Source of the DNA: Myxococcus stipitatus
GTDB taxonomy: Bacteria; Myxococcota; Myxococcia; Myxococcales; Myxococcaceae
DNA length: 64,000 nt
Direction: 5' to 3'
NCBI RefSeq assembly: GCF_038561935.1
Contig: NZ_CP102770.1
Coordinates: 930,001 to 994,000 of the forward strand
Below are positions 8,960 through 20,193 of the stretch, piece by piece (the stretch's first letter is position 1; the number at the start of each line of letters is the position of its first letter). The notes beneath the pieces are model-generated. The model saw nothing but the letters and a program-made list of their open reading frames with translations. It made no database searches and had not been told where the DNA came from. A program made the position numbers and the translations under genes.

Positions 8960-10318
8960 TCAGCGCGGCGCGGGGGCCACGGGTCTCGTGGGCCCCTGGG
9001 TGTCCGGTGACGGAATCAAGACGAGGTCTTCCTGAGGCGGAATCAGGTACTCGGCGCCGGTCTCGGTGACGACGGCCATCTCCTCCACGGAGATGACGCG
9101 CAGCGCGTCCGGCCCACCGTCCTTCCACGCGAAGAAGCCATCGAACGCGAACACCTGGCCGGGCCGGACGATGCGGGCGGACTGGCCCTTCGCGGGCTTC
9201 TCCTTCATGCCGCCGGAGAGCGCGGGCCCCACGTCGTGGGCCCAGTAGCCCACGGGGTGGCCCGTGCCGAACATGGACATGGGCTCGGAGCCCGCCTCGC
9301 GCATCCAGTCGCGCTGGGCCTTGTCCACGTCCCATCCGCTGACGCCGGGCTTGAGGGCGGCCAGCGCGACGCGGTTGCCCTTCTTGCCCTTCTCCCATCG
9401 CTCCAGGGCCTCGGGCGGCGGCTGCGTCTGCCCCGGGGCCAGCACGTAGGCGAAGCGCTGGATGTCGGTGACCCACATGCCGCCCACGCGGATGCCGAAG
9501 TCCGTCTGGATGAAGTCCCCGGGCTGAATCACGCGCTCGGTGGCGTGCGTGTGTCCTCGCAGCGGGCCGCTGTTGACGGCGGGGTTCTGGTCCGGCGCCC
9601 ACGCGTCTCCCACGCCCAGCTCCGCCATGCGCTTCCTGAGGAACCGCGCCACGTCCGAGTCCCGCGTCTTGCCCGGCACCACCGTGGCATACGCCTCCAC
9701 CTCCAGCCGCGCGGTGATGGCGGCGGCCTCGCGGAGGATGTCCACCTCCTCGGGCAGCTTCACGGACAGCCACTCGGAGACGACGTCCTCGGAGGACACC
9801 AGCTTCTTGCGCAGCGACGGCGACAGCGCCTTCTCCAGCGCCGTGCGCTGCGAGGAGGACAGCCCGTCCGCCACCGTCACCGCCGCTGACGCGTTGATGG
9901 CGATGCGCGCGGGCTTCGCGGCGGCGAGCCTGGACGCCACCTGCGCGTAGAGGTCCTGGCCTCGCTCCAGCGCGACGACTTCATCCAGGGGCGCGACCTC
10001 GCGCAGCGCGGTGGCCTCGCTCACCGGAGACAGCGCGAGCGAGCGCATCGTGCCGTCCTTCTGACTCAGGAACAGGAAGGCCGCGGTGCCGCCCGCGTTC
10101 TCTCCGCCGACGTGCTGCGCCAGCGGGTCATTGTCGTTCTCCCGGCAGAACACCACCCAGGCCTCCACGTGGGCGCGAGCCATGGCCTGGGGCAGCAGCT
10201 TCTGGATGCGCTCCTTGCGGATGCGGGGCCAGGGGTTGCCGGTGACGACGGGGTCCGCGCTCACCAGGGGAGCGGCGAGGAGCAGGGCGGCGAGGAGGGC
10301 GGGCCGGGCGCGTCTCAT
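8960..10318 (-). CDS. Exported M24 metallopeptidase (Xaa-Pro aminopeptidase-like)
   Basis: The 452-residue protein has a signal peptide (RPALLAALLLAAPLVSA) and then the two-domain layout of creatinase/prolidase-type peptidases. Pita-bread-fold metal ligands are recognisable: Asp in IQTDFGI, Asp in VTDIQRFAY, His in GTGHPVGYW and Glu in SVEEMAVVTE. The position usually held by Glu in an IEPG-like motif reads FAFDGFF here, an Asp. It is expected to remove N-terminal residues from peptides in the periplasm, but the ligand change may alter activity. No strong ribosome site precedes the ATG. The neighbouring TPR gene is divergent. Confidence 0.88.
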   Translation of the reverse strand: MRRARPALLAALLLAAPLVSADPVVTGNPWPRIRKERIQKLLPQAMARAHVEAWVVFCRENDNDPLAQHVGGENAGGTAAFLFLSQKDGTMRSLALSPVSEATALREVAPLDEVVALERGQDLYAQVASRLAAAKPARIAINASAAVTVADGLSSSQRTALEKALSPSLRKKLVSSEDVVSEWLSVKLPEEVDILREAAAITARLEVEAYATVVPGKTRDSDVARFLRKRMAELGVGDAWAPDQNPAVNSGPLRGHTHATERVIQPGDFIQTDFGIRVGGMWVTDIQRFAYVLAPGQTQPPPEALERWEKGKKGNRVALAALKPGVSGWDVDKAQRDWMREAGSEPMSMFGTGHPVGYWAHDVGPALSGGMKEKPAKGQSARIVRPGQVFAFDGFFAWKDGGPDALRVISVEEMAVVTETGAEYLIPPQEDLVLIPSPDTQGPTRPVAPAPR

Positions 10319-10485
10319 GCGTCGGAGGTCCTTTCGAGGGGGGACTCCATCATCCCCGAGCCCCCGGCCGTCGAGGACCGCCCCCGTGTGAAGTCCTGTC
10401 GAGCCCTCGTGAAGAAGCCCCCGCCTGGGCCCGACGGCCGGGTGGACGCAAGCGTCGGCCCCGTGGCTCGTTTAAGGTGATGACC

Positions 10486-11205
10486 ATGGCCAAGAGCACC
10501 ACCCGGAAGCCCGCCACGAAGGTGAAGGTGAAGAAGACCGCCGCCCGCTCCGCCGCCCCCAGGAAGAGCCAGGCGAAGCCCACCCGCGCCGAGCCGCCGA
10601 TTCCCGTCCTGGAGGCCGAGCCCGTCTTCGACGACGAGCCCGTGGACACGGCGCCCAAGGCGCTCCCCGCGGGGGAGGAGGGGACGGGCCGGGTGCTTCC
10701 GTTCGAAATCGACCCCAAGCGCATGGAGGAAGGACTGCGCAAGCTCCAGGGCGAGGTGGTGCACTGGGCCAACAAGGGCCGCTACACCCGCGTGCGCTTC
10801 AAGTTCAGGGGCAAGCAGCTGCTGCCCGACCTTCCGCTCGCGGCGGTGGTGGCGGCGGAGGGCCTCACGTTCTACTGGGGCGGCATCCTGCGCGTGCTCA
10901 TCGCCAACGTGGTGGGCGGCAGCGTCTTCCAGGTGGAGCTGGTGAACGACGCGGAGAAGCGCGTCCAGGCCGGCAAGGAGGCCCTGCTGTCGGGCGACGT
11001 GGACCAGGCCCTGGAGCTGTTCCGCGAGGCCGTCTCCATGGACCGCGACCTGGCCTCCGCGCACCTCAACGTGGGCGTGGCCCTCAAGCTCAAGGGCGAC
11101 CGCGCGGGCGCGCTCGCTGCCTTCGAGAAGGCTCGGGCCAAGGACGCCAACGGCCCCATCGGCGCCGAGGCCGAGCGCCTGGCCGCCCCCCTGCGACCCA
11201 CCTGA
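10486..11205 (+). CDS. TPR-repeat protein with basic N-terminal tail
   Basis: ATG 10486 (239 aa) is preferred because TTTAAGG lies 8 bases upstream; an ATG at 10480 is also possible. The first ~40 residues are Lys/Arg/Ala-rich and resemble histone-like tails (KPATKVKVKKTAARSAAPRK). A middle domain (RVRFKFRGKQLLPDLPLAAV) looks like an unnamed alpha/beta module. The C-terminus holds at least two TPR-like units, about residues 165-230 (AGKEALLSGDVDQALELFRE and HLNVGVALKLKGDRAGALAAF). Likely cytoplasmic protein- or nucleic acid-binding; the tail hints at DNA or RNA, but that is inference. Confidence 0.75.
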   Translation: MAKSTTRKPATKVKVKKTAARSAAPRKSQAKPTRAEPPIPVLEAEPVFDDEPVDTAPKALPAGEEGTGRVLPFEIDPKRMEEGLRKLQGEVVHWANKGRYTRVRFKFRGKQLLPDLPLAAVVAAEGLTFYWGGILRVLIANVVGGSVFQVELVNDAEKRVQAGKEALLSGDVDQALELFREAVSMDRDLASAHLNVGVALKLKGDRAGALAAFEKARAKDANGPIGAEAERLAAPLRPT

Positions 11206-11216
11206 AACCGCCCCCC

Positions 11217-11247
11217 GTCCGGGCTCGTCGGACCCCGTTTTTTCGGG
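11217..11247 (+). terminator. Terminator-like hairpins after the TPR gene
   Basis: GTCCG and CGGAC pair around a 7-base loop. CCCG-TTTTTT-CGGG follows directly and gives a T6 run. This is a plausible intrinsic terminator for the TPR gene. Confidence 0.5.
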
Positions 11248-11289
11248 CCCGGAAACGGGCTGAAAACAGGGTGTTCGAGCGTTCAGTAT

Positions 11290-11323
11290 GGGGCGCTTCT
11301 TCGCGCCCCACCGAATTGTTTTT
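11290..11323 (+). terminator. Terminator-like hairpin before gyrA
   Basis: GGGGCGC and GCGCCCC form a perfect 7-bp stem around TTCTTC. A TTTTT run lies about 10 bases downstream. It may insulate gyrA from upstream transcription. Confidence 0.5.
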
Positions 11324-11366
11324 GAGTCACTTCGACCTTGGGGCCTTTTCCCGGGCGTTTCCCTTG

Positions 11367-11395
11367 TTGACGTAGGGAAATCCGGGGGTTACGAA
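11367..11395 (+). promoter_or_regulatory. Probable housekeeping promoter for gyrA
   Basis: TTGACG at 11367-11372 and TACGAA at 11390-11395 are separated by 17 bases, a sigma-70-type layout about 60 bases before the gyrA ATG. The -10 match is only moderate. Confidence 0.5.
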
Positions 11396-11453
11396 CGCTC
11401 CCTCACTGGATGGCGGTCCTTCACGGGGCTCCTCCACGACACCTTCAGAGCTC

Positions 11454-14228
<2,775 letters not shown>

Positions 14229-14253
14229 CGTCGTCCTGAGTGGCTGAAGTTCC

Positions 14254-14289
14254 AGCCCCTCTTCCCTGTCTCGGGGAGAGGGGCTTCTT
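14254..14289 (+). terminator. Intrinsic terminator-like hairpin after gyrA
   Basis: AGCCCCTC at 14254-14261 and GAGGGGCT at 14278-14285 form a perfect 8-bp stem, extended inward by TTCCC/GGGGA, and are followed by TCTTC. It lies 26 bases after the gyrA stop. Confidence 0.6.
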
Positions 14290-14463
14290 CATGTCCGAGG
14301 TGTGTGACTGCTGGCGGCACGCCGCACAACCGGCTTCGCACCTCGAGAGGGATTGTGCAGGACGGTGCACAGACCTGCACACGCTCCCCGTGCTCGCGCG
14401 ATGCATCCGCTGGAAACTCCGCGCCCCCGGGAGCAGGTCTCGTGCTTGCAGTTCCGCGCGCGC

Positions 14464-15126
14464 ATGAAAGCAATCAGGGCCGGGCTCTCACGGATGTTGC
14501 CGTTGGTGTTCTCGCTGTTGTCCTTCACCCCGGGCTTCGCGCTCGCGAACAGCGAGGTCCCTGTTCCCGAGGGGGCACTCCCGGTCGAGCCGCGAAACGC
14601 CTCGTCCCAGGCGCCGGAGCCATCATCCAGGTCAGCGGTGCTCTCGGTGCTTCACACGAGCGCGCGCATCCTCGTGGAGCTCGGCGCCATGTCGGCGACC
14701 TCCCTCGCCGTGGGGGCCCCTGGGGCCTATATCGGGGGCGTGGCGTGTTCGGACCACTCGGCGTTCATCCCTTGCCTCGATGAGGCGCTGGCGGGCTTCT
14801 TCACGGGCGCCACGGTGGGTGCGCCCATCGGCATCATGTGGGGTGCGCGTCTCTTGGGGGGAAAGGGGACGTGGGGTGGAACGCTCCTCGGCTCGGGGAT
14901 TGGCGCCGGGACTGGAGCGGTGACAGCGCTGCTCCTGGTGAACAAGGGCGATGAGGCCGTCATCCCCATTGCAGCCTTCGCGGGGTCCTTCCTGGGTTCC
15001 TTCGTGGGGTACGAGGTGTCTCACTCCATCAACAGCAAGCCGCCAGACCCGGCGGACACCCACGTGCAACCGTTGGTGTCGGTGACCCAAGGCGGAATGA
15101 TGATGGGGCTCGGAGGCCGCTTCTAG
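14464..15126 (+). CDS. Exported small membrane/outer-membrane protein, glycine-zipper-like
   Basis: From ATG 14464 the 220-residue product begins with a basic start and a hydrophobic signal peptide ending FALA, so cleavage before NSEV is expected. The mature part holds three Gly/Ala-rich hydrophobic segments (AMSATSLAVGAPGAYIGG, GAPIGIMWGARLLGGKGTWGG and AAFAGSFLGSFVGYE) and ends in QGGMMMGLGGRF, with a terminal Phe as outer-membrane proteins have. Two cysteines (GGVACSDHSAFIPC) could form a disulfide. I do not recognise the family; an outer-membrane or envelope role is inferred. Confidence 0.65.
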   Translation: MKAIRAGLSRMLPLVFSLLSFTPGFALANSEVPVPEGALPVEPRNASSQAPEPSSRSAVLSVLHTSARILVELGAMSATSLAVGAPGAYIGGVACSDHSAFIPCLDEALAGFFTGATVGAPIGIMWGARLLGGKGTWGGTLLGSGIGAGTGAVTALLLVNKGDEAVIPIAAFAGSFLGSFVGYEVSHSINSKPPDPADTHVQPLVSVTQGGMMMGLGGRF

Positions 15127-15150
15127 GCTCCGCGCGGACCGGGCGCGACG

Positions 15151-15987
15151 TCACCGCAGCGAGGCGGGGAGCTTCGACAGGTCGAGCGTCGGCACACCGA
15201 CCTGTGTCACCGCCTGCGCCCCGAACCAGTTCGCCAGCTCCGCGCAGCGCCCCAGCGGCCATGCGCGCAGCAGGCCCAGCGTGAAGCCCGCGAGGAAGCA
15301 GTCTCCCGCGCCCGTGGGGTCCACCTCCTCCACGGGCCACGCGGGCACCTGAAGCGTCTCCCGCGCGGTGAGCACGGAGCAGCCCGAGCGGCCCCGCGTG
15401 ACGACCAGGCACGTCTTCGCGCGGACGGCGGCCACGTCCAGGGACTCGGCTTCGTCCTCGCTCGCCTTGAGCACGGACAGGTGGCGCAGGAGCGGAGCGA
15501 AGGGCGTGTCCTCCAGCGGCCGGTTCCTCACGAGTCCGTGTGCATCCACCGTCCGCAGCAGGCACTGCGCATCCGCGAGCACCTGCCCGGAGTGCTGCGA
15601 CATCCGGATGAGCGTCTCGGGCAGCACCTCCGCCATCACCCCGCACGCGAGCGCCACGCGGGCATCGAAGATGATGTCCTCGGGTCGGATGGCCGCGGAG
15701 CGAGCCCCCACGCGCAGCACGCGCTCCACGGAGGTGAACTCCGCGATGAAGCGCGTGGTGCGGGTCCCCGGGATGATGAGCGGGGGATACCGGACGCGGT
15801 CCGCGTAGGCGAAGTCCTCGCCCGCGACGGACACGACGGCGTGGTCCACCCCCGTCGCGTCGAACACGGAGGAGATGTACGCCGCCGAGCCCCCGAGCGT
15901 GTGCACCACCCCGCCCGATGCGCGGGACAGCTCGTCATGGCAGTAGTTGCCCACCACCAGCGCATCGCACGAGGACCGGGCCGGCAC
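15151..15987 (-). CDS. PfkB-family carbohydrate/nucleoside kinase
   Basis: A ribokinase-like kinase, 278 residues from the GTG at 15987. This start is chosen because it falls 7 bases after the stop of the upstream gene, with AGTAGG before it. The N-terminal VGNYCHDE and GGSAAYISSVFDATG segments bind the sugar-like substrate. The C-terminal DPTGAGDCFLAGF carries the catalytic base Asp and the anion hole. The substrate is not evident; the split N-terminus is typical of myxobacterial PfkB proteins with unassigned substrates. It is probably co-transcribed with the NTF2-like exported protein just upstream. Confidence 0.9.
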   Translation of the reverse strand: MPARSSCDALVVGNYCHDELSRASGGVVHTLGGSAAYISSVFDATGVDHAVVSVAGEDFAYADRVRYPPLIIPGTRTTRFIAEFTSVERVLRVGARSAAIRPEDIIFDARVALACGVMAEVLPETLIRMSQHSGQVLADAQCLLRTVDAHGLVRNRPLEDTPFAPLLRHLSVLKASEDEAESLDVAAVRAKTCLVVTRGRSGCSVLTARETLQVPAWPVEEVDPTGAGDCFLAGFTLGLLRAWPLGRCAELANWFGAQAVTQVGVPTLDLSKLPASLR

Positions 15988-15994
15988 GACGGAC

Positions 15995-16630
15995 CTACTT
16001 CCGGGTGAACGCGGTGGGCACCGGTGCTCCCGCCGCCTTCTCATCCGTCCACGAGATATGCAGCACCCACCAGCGCTGGCCGTCGAATGAGAGCTGGATG
16101 TTGTTGACGCCTCGCACGAGCGGGGCGGCCTCGGGCGAGGTGCGAATCTCGTAGGCGCTCAGCACGTTGACCAGGTCGCCGTAACCGGAGACCTGCCGGT
16201 GCGTCTCACGCTCGAAGAAGCCGTGCGCCTTGAAGTACTCCTCGCCCCACGTCACGTAGTCCTCTGGCGTGACGGGCGCGACGCCCGGGCGACCATCGGG
16301 CCTGGGGCGCTGGACGGAGGCCATCTGCGCGCCGGGATAGAAGAGCGAGCGGAAGCGCTGCCAGTCGCGAGCCTTGCCCGCGGGGCCGCTGATGACGTCG
16401 TAGAGCGCGGTCACCACGTCCTCGACGGACGTCACGTCCGTGGGGCGCCCGGGGGGCACCTGCTTGAGCGCGGCCTGGGTCCTCTCGGCCGCGAGCTTCA
16501 TGGGCGAGGGAGGCGCGGGTGGGGTGGGCGCACTCTTGGCGGTCGGCGCGGGGGGAGCCGCGGTCTGTGCGAACGCGGAGGAGGTGACGAGCAGGGCGGT
16601 GACGGGGACGGCGATGAGGAGTCTGGGCAT
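15995..16630 (-). CDS. Exported NTF2/SnoaL-like protein
   Basis: GGAGGG lies 8 bases before the ATG. The 211-residue product has a signal peptide ending AFA-QTA, a Pro/Ala linker, and a cone-shaped SnoaL/NTF2-like domain from about residue 65. Its features are VEDVVTALYDVISGPAGKARDW, FRSLFYPGAQMA, a conserved HGFFERETHRQVSGYGDL strand and RWWVLHISW near the end. Such domains bind small hydrophobic ligands or act as periplasmic adaptors. No catalytic residues can be assigned. It shares a transcript with the PfkB kinase, so a common pathway is possible but unproved. Confidence 0.8.
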   Translation of the reverse strand: MPRLLIAVPVTALLVTSSAFAQTAAPPAPTAKSAPTPPAPPSPMKLAAERTQAALKQVPPGRPTDVTSVEDVVTALYDVISGPAGKARDWQRFRSLFYPGAQMASVQRPRPDGRPGVAPVTPEDYVTWGEEYFKAHGFFERETHRQVSGYGDLVNVLSAYEIRTSPEAAPLVRGVNNIQLSFDGQRWWVLHISWTDEKAAGAPVPTAFTRK

Positions 16631-16771
16631 GAGCTGGCCCTCCAGGACGTCGAGGAAGCACCGGGCGGCAGGTTACCCCGGTCGCCTCGGAGCCGCCTGA
16701 GGGGGGCCGACGGGCTCACGAGAAATGTCTACGGGTGGAACCCCACGGGCCCGTCCATTAGGGTGCCCGCC

Positions 16772-17755
16772 ATGATTCGCCAACTCCTACTGACCTTGCT
16801 GTTGACCCTGTCCACCACGGCGACGGCGGCGGAGACGCTCACCGTCTACTCCGGCCGCAACGAGAAGCTGGTGGGCCCGCTGCTCAAGAAGTTCACCGAG
16901 AAGACCGGCATCGAGGTGAAGGTGCGCTACGGCGAGACGCCGCAGCTGGCCGCCACGCTGCTGGAGGAGGGCGACAAGACGCCCGCCGATGTCTTCTTCG
17001 CGCAGGACGCGGGAGCGCTGGGCGCCCTGTCGAACGCGGGCCGCCTCCAGGCGCTGCCCAAGGAGACGCTGGACAAGGTGGACGCGCGCTTCCGCTCGCC
17101 GACGGGCCTGTGGGTGGGCACCAGCGGCCGGGCGCGCGTGGTGGCGTACAACACGAAGAAGGTGAAGGCCTCCGACCTGCCCAAGAGCATCCTCGAGTTC
17201 ACCGATGCGAAGTGGAAGGGCCGCCTGGGCTGGGCGCCCACCAACGCGTCGTTCCAGGCGTTCGTCACCGCGCTGCGCCTGCTCAAGGGCGAGGAGGCCG
17301 CGTCGAAGTGGCTCAAGGGCATCCAGGCCAACGGCGTGCGCGTCTACAAGAACAACGCGGCCATCATCGAGGCGCTGGGCCGCGGTGAAATCGACGCGGG
17401 CTTCGTCAACCACTACTACCTATACGCCGCGAAGAAGAGCAACGCGGCGCTCCCCGTGGACAACTACTTCGTCGCGGCCGGGGACCCGGGCGCGCTGGTG
17501 AACGTGGCGGGGGTCGCCATCCTCCAGGGCGCGAAGAAGGCGGACGCGGCGCGCAAGTTCGCCGCGTTCCTGCTGGAGCCGCAGGCGCAGGAGTACTTCT
17601 CCCAGGAGACGTACGAGTACCCGCTGGTGGCGGGCGTGAAGACGGCCGCGTCGCTGCCCGCGCTGTCGAAGGTGGGCTCGCCGGACCTGGACCTGTCGAA
17701 GCTCGACGACCTGCGCGGCACCGTGAAGCTGCTCCAGGACACGGGCGTCCTCTGA
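16772..17755 (+). CDS. fbpA: Iron(III) ABC transporter, periplasmic substrate-binding protein
   Basis: A ferric-ion binding protein feeding the permease and ATPase downstream. The 327 residues begin with a signal peptide ending TTATAAET. The body follows FbpA/FutA: LTVYSGRNEKLVGPLLKKFTEK at the start, DVFFAQDAGALGAL, then VNHYYLYAAKKSN with the adjacent tyrosines that ligate Fe(III) in this family. The lineage is clear from sequence; specificity for iron is inferred from those tyrosines. No Fur-box match was found upstream. It starts an operon with fbpB 7 bases downstream. Confidence 0.93.
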   Translation: MIRQLLLTLLLTLSTTATAAETLTVYSGRNEKLVGPLLKKFTEKTGIEVKVRYGETPQLAATLLEEGDKTPADVFFAQDAGALGALSNAGRLQALPKETLDKVDARFRSPTGLWVGTSGRARVVAYNTKKVKASDLPKSILEFTDAKWKGRLGWAPTNASFQAFVTALRLLKGEEAASKWLKGIQANGVRVYKNNAAIIEALGRGEIDAGFVNHYYLYAAKKSNAALPVDNYFVAAGDPGALVNVAGVAILQGAKKADAARKFAAFLLEPQAQEYFSQETYEYPLVAGVKTAASLPALSKVGSPDLDLSKLDDLRGTVKLLQDTGVL

Positions 17756-17762
17756 GGTTGAA

Positions 17763-19328
17763 GTGACGCGACGTCCTCCCGTGGGGTTGTGGGTGTCAGG
17801 GTGGGTGGTGGCCGCGCTCGCGGTGCTGCCGGCGGTGTACCTGGTGGTTCGCGCGGCGGAGGCCGACGCGAGCACCTGGGGCCTGCTGCTGCGCGACCGC
17901 ACGTGGGGACTGTTGTGGCGCACGCTGGGACTCGCGGCGGCGGTGACGGTGCTCGCCGCCGCGGTGTCCCTGCCGTTGGCGTGGCTCACCACGCGCAGCG
18001 ATTTGCCGGGGCGGCGCGTGTGGACGGTGCTGTTGTGCGTGCCGCTCGCGGTGCCCACCTTCGTCAGCGGCTACGTGCTGCTCGCGGCCTTCGGCACGGG
18101 CGGTGTGCTCGAGGAGGCGCTGACGCGCTGGGGGCTGCCGGTGCCGCCGGTGTATGGCTTTCCCGGCGCGCTGCTGGCGCTGACGGTGTCCACGTATCCG
18201 TACTTCTTCCTCGCGCTGCGAGCCGGGTTGCTCTCGCAGGACCCCGCGTGGCTGGAGGGGGCGCGCAGCCTGGGCCTGAGTCCCGCGCGCGCCTTCTGGA
18301 AGGTGACGGCGCCGCTCCTGCGTCCGGCGTTCGTCTCGGGTGCGCTGCTCGTGGGCTTGTATGTGTTGTCGGACTTCGGCGCGGTGGCGCTGCTCCAGTA
18401 CGACGCGTTCTCGCGCGCCATCTACGTCCAGTACGAAGGGGCGTATGACCGCGCCTACGCCGCGCTCCTGGGGCTGGCGCTGGTGGCGGTGACGGTGGTG
18501 GTGCTGGTGTTCGAGGTGTGGCTGCGTGGACGCGCGGGCTACCACCGCAGCTCCAAGGGCGCGGCGCGCGCGGTCTCGCCCGTGGTGCTGGGCCGCTGGC
18601 GCGTGCCGGCGCTCCTGCTCTGTGGCGCGGTGGTGCTGGCGGGCGTGGTGCTCCCGGTGGGCGTGCTCCTCTACTGGGGCGCGCGCGGGTTGGCGGAGGA
18701 GGGCGGCTCGCTGCTGGAGCCGGCGCTGGGCTCGGTGCTCGCGTCGGTGTTGGGCGCGGTGACGTCGGTGGTGGGCGCGCTGCCGCTGGCCTTCCTCGCG
18801 GTGCGCTACCCGAGCCGCCTCACGCTGGTGATGGAGCGAGCGTCCTACGCGGGCTACGCGCTGCCGCCCATCGTCCTGGCGCTGTCGCTGGTGTTCCTGG
18901 GCGTGCAGGTGGTGCCCTTCTTCTACGGCACGCTGGTCATGCTGGTGTTGGCGTACGTGGTGCGCTTCCTGCCGCAGGCGGTGGGGACGGTGCGCGCGTC
19001 GCTGCTCCAGCTCAACCCGCACCTGGGCGAGGCCGCAGCGTCCCTGGGGCAGGCCCCTTCCTCGGTGTTCCGCCGGGTGACGCTGCCGCTCCTGCGTCCC
19101 GGCCTGCTGGCGGGCGCGGCGCTGGTGTTCCTCACGGCGATGAAGGAATTGCCGGCCACGCTGCTGCTCGCGCCCATCGGCTTCGAGACCCTGGCGACCC
19201 GCGTCTGGAGCGCCACCGCCGAGGGCCGCTTCGCCGAGGCCGCGCTGCCCGCGCTCGTGTTGATGGCGGTCTCCACGTTGGGCGTGGGCCTGCTCGTGTC
19301 TCAGGAGGAGGACGCGCCTCGGGGGTGA
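17763..19328 (+). CDS. fbpB: Iron(III) ABC transporter, two-domain permease
   Basis: The GTG at 17763, with GAGG before it, gives 521 residues and about twelve membrane segments. Two copies of the binding-protein-dependent permease module are visible, each with the EAA-type loop that contacts the ATPase: EGARSLGLSPARAFWKVTAPLLRP in the first half and EAAASLGQAPSSVFRRVTLPLLRP in the second. This fused, twice-repeated form is characteristic of FbpB/SfuB ferric-iron permeases. It follows fbpA closely and should be co-transcribed. Confidence 0.94.
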   Translation: MTRRPPVGLWVSGWVVAALAVLPAVYLVVRAAEADASTWGLLLRDRTWGLLWRTLGLAAAVTVLAAAVSLPLAWLTTRSDLPGRRVWTVLLCVPLAVPTFVSGYVLLAAFGTGGVLEEALTRWGLPVPPVYGFPGALLALTVSTYPYFFLALRAGLLSQDPAWLEGARSLGLSPARAFWKVTAPLLRPAFVSGALLVGLYVLSDFGAVALLQYDAFSRAIYVQYEGAYDRAYAALLGLALVAVTVVVLVFEVWLRGRAGYHRSSKGAARAVSPVVLGRWRVPALLLCGAVVLAGVVLPVGVLLYWGARGLAEEGGSLLEPALGSVLASVLGAVTSVVGALPLAFLAVRYPSRLTLVMERASYAGYALPPIVLALSLVFLGVQVVPFFYGTLVMLVLAYVVRFLPQAVGTVRASLLQLNPHLGEAAASLGQAPSSVFRRVTLPLLRPGLLAGAALVFLTAMKELPATLLLAPIGFETLATRVWSATAEGRFAEAALPALVLMAVSTLGVGLLVSQEEDAPRG

Positions 19329-19408
19329 TGCGAGGTCCGAAAGCCGCGAGTGTCGAAGCGCCTTCCGCGTGCTCGCGACCCTTCGAGTGGGTTATCACGG
19401 AGGGCTTC

Positions 19409-20158
19409 ATGTCCCTCCCCGACTTCGTTCTTCCTCCGCTCGCTCCGGACGCACTCTCCCTCACGGCCCAGGCCCTGGGAGAGCTCCCCGTCGGTCCGTC
19501 GTACTCGCCGGCCTGGCTCCAGTCGGTCCTCGACGAGAAGAAGCCCACCACCTTCGATGGCCTGGTGAAGGTGCTCGGCGGCTCGAGCAGCTCCACGCTG
19601 GCGCTCGTGGCCTCGCTCTACAAGGATGCGCCGCGCGGGAGCACCACGGTGGAGGGCCCCCTCACCATCACCGAGCCCACGGGGCTCGTGGGGGACCTGC
19701 ACGTGAAGGGGGACCTGACCCTCCAGGCGTCGCTCGTGGTGGTGGGCAACCTCACGGTGGACGACGTGCTGACGGATGGGGCCGAGACGAAGCTCGTGGT
19801 GATGGGCGAGGTGCGCTGCCGCGCGCTGAACACCTCGGGCTGGATGACCCTCGTCGGGGGGCTGGCGGTGGAGCATGCACTCCATGGCCGCTACAACGAC
19901 GACTCGCTGGAGGTGCTGGGCGCGCTCACCGCGGGCATCATCGTGAGCAACGACCACCTCATCTACGGCAAGCCGAAGACGGCGGCGCACAAGCCCACGG
20001 AGAGCGGGCCGTGGGGCCCGGAGGTCTTCGACGCCCGGTGGGCCGCGCACAAGGCGGAGCTGTCGAGGGTCCTCGCGGATGGAATCGTCTCCATCGTCGA
20101 TGAGGACCCGGTGGTGGACGTCGCGAAGCTGATGGCCGCTCGGCCGCCCTGGAAGTAG
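19409..20158 (+). CDS. Bactofilin-like beta-helix (polymer-forming) protein
   Basis: ATG 19409 is set by GGAGGG four bases upstream. The 249-residue product has a ~75-residue helical N-region. A right-handed beta-helix core at about 83-165 then shows regular short strands: TTVEGPLTITEPTGLVGDL, HVKGDLTLQASLVVVGNLTV, TKLVVMGEVRCRALNTSG. This periodicity is that of bactofilin and related polymer-forming proteins. No signal peptide is seen, so it is probably cytoplasmic. Oddly, it sits between the permease and ATPase genes of an iron importer, on the same strand with short gaps. Whether it assembles with the importer is not shown. Confidence 0.6.
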   Translation: MSLPDFVLPPLAPDALSLTAQALGELPVGPSYSPAWLQSVLDEKKPTTFDGLVKVLGGSSSSTLALVASLYKDAPRGSTTVEGPLTITEPTGLVGDLHVKGDLTLQASLVVVGNLTVDDVLTDGAETKLVVMGEVRCRALNTSGWMTLVGGLAVEHALHGRYNDDSLEVLGALTAGIIVSNDHLIYGKPKTAAHKPTESGPWGPEVFDARWAAHKAELSRVLADGIVSIVDEDPVVDVAKLMAARPPWK

Positions 20159-20193
20159 CGGCGGAACGCGGTAGGGTGCGTGGCGCTTTCGCC

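Noticed and set aside
16631-16771. Fur box upstream of the iron ABC operon
   Set aside because: No 19-bp inverted repeat of the GATAAT type could be seen; the sequence is GC-rich throughout.
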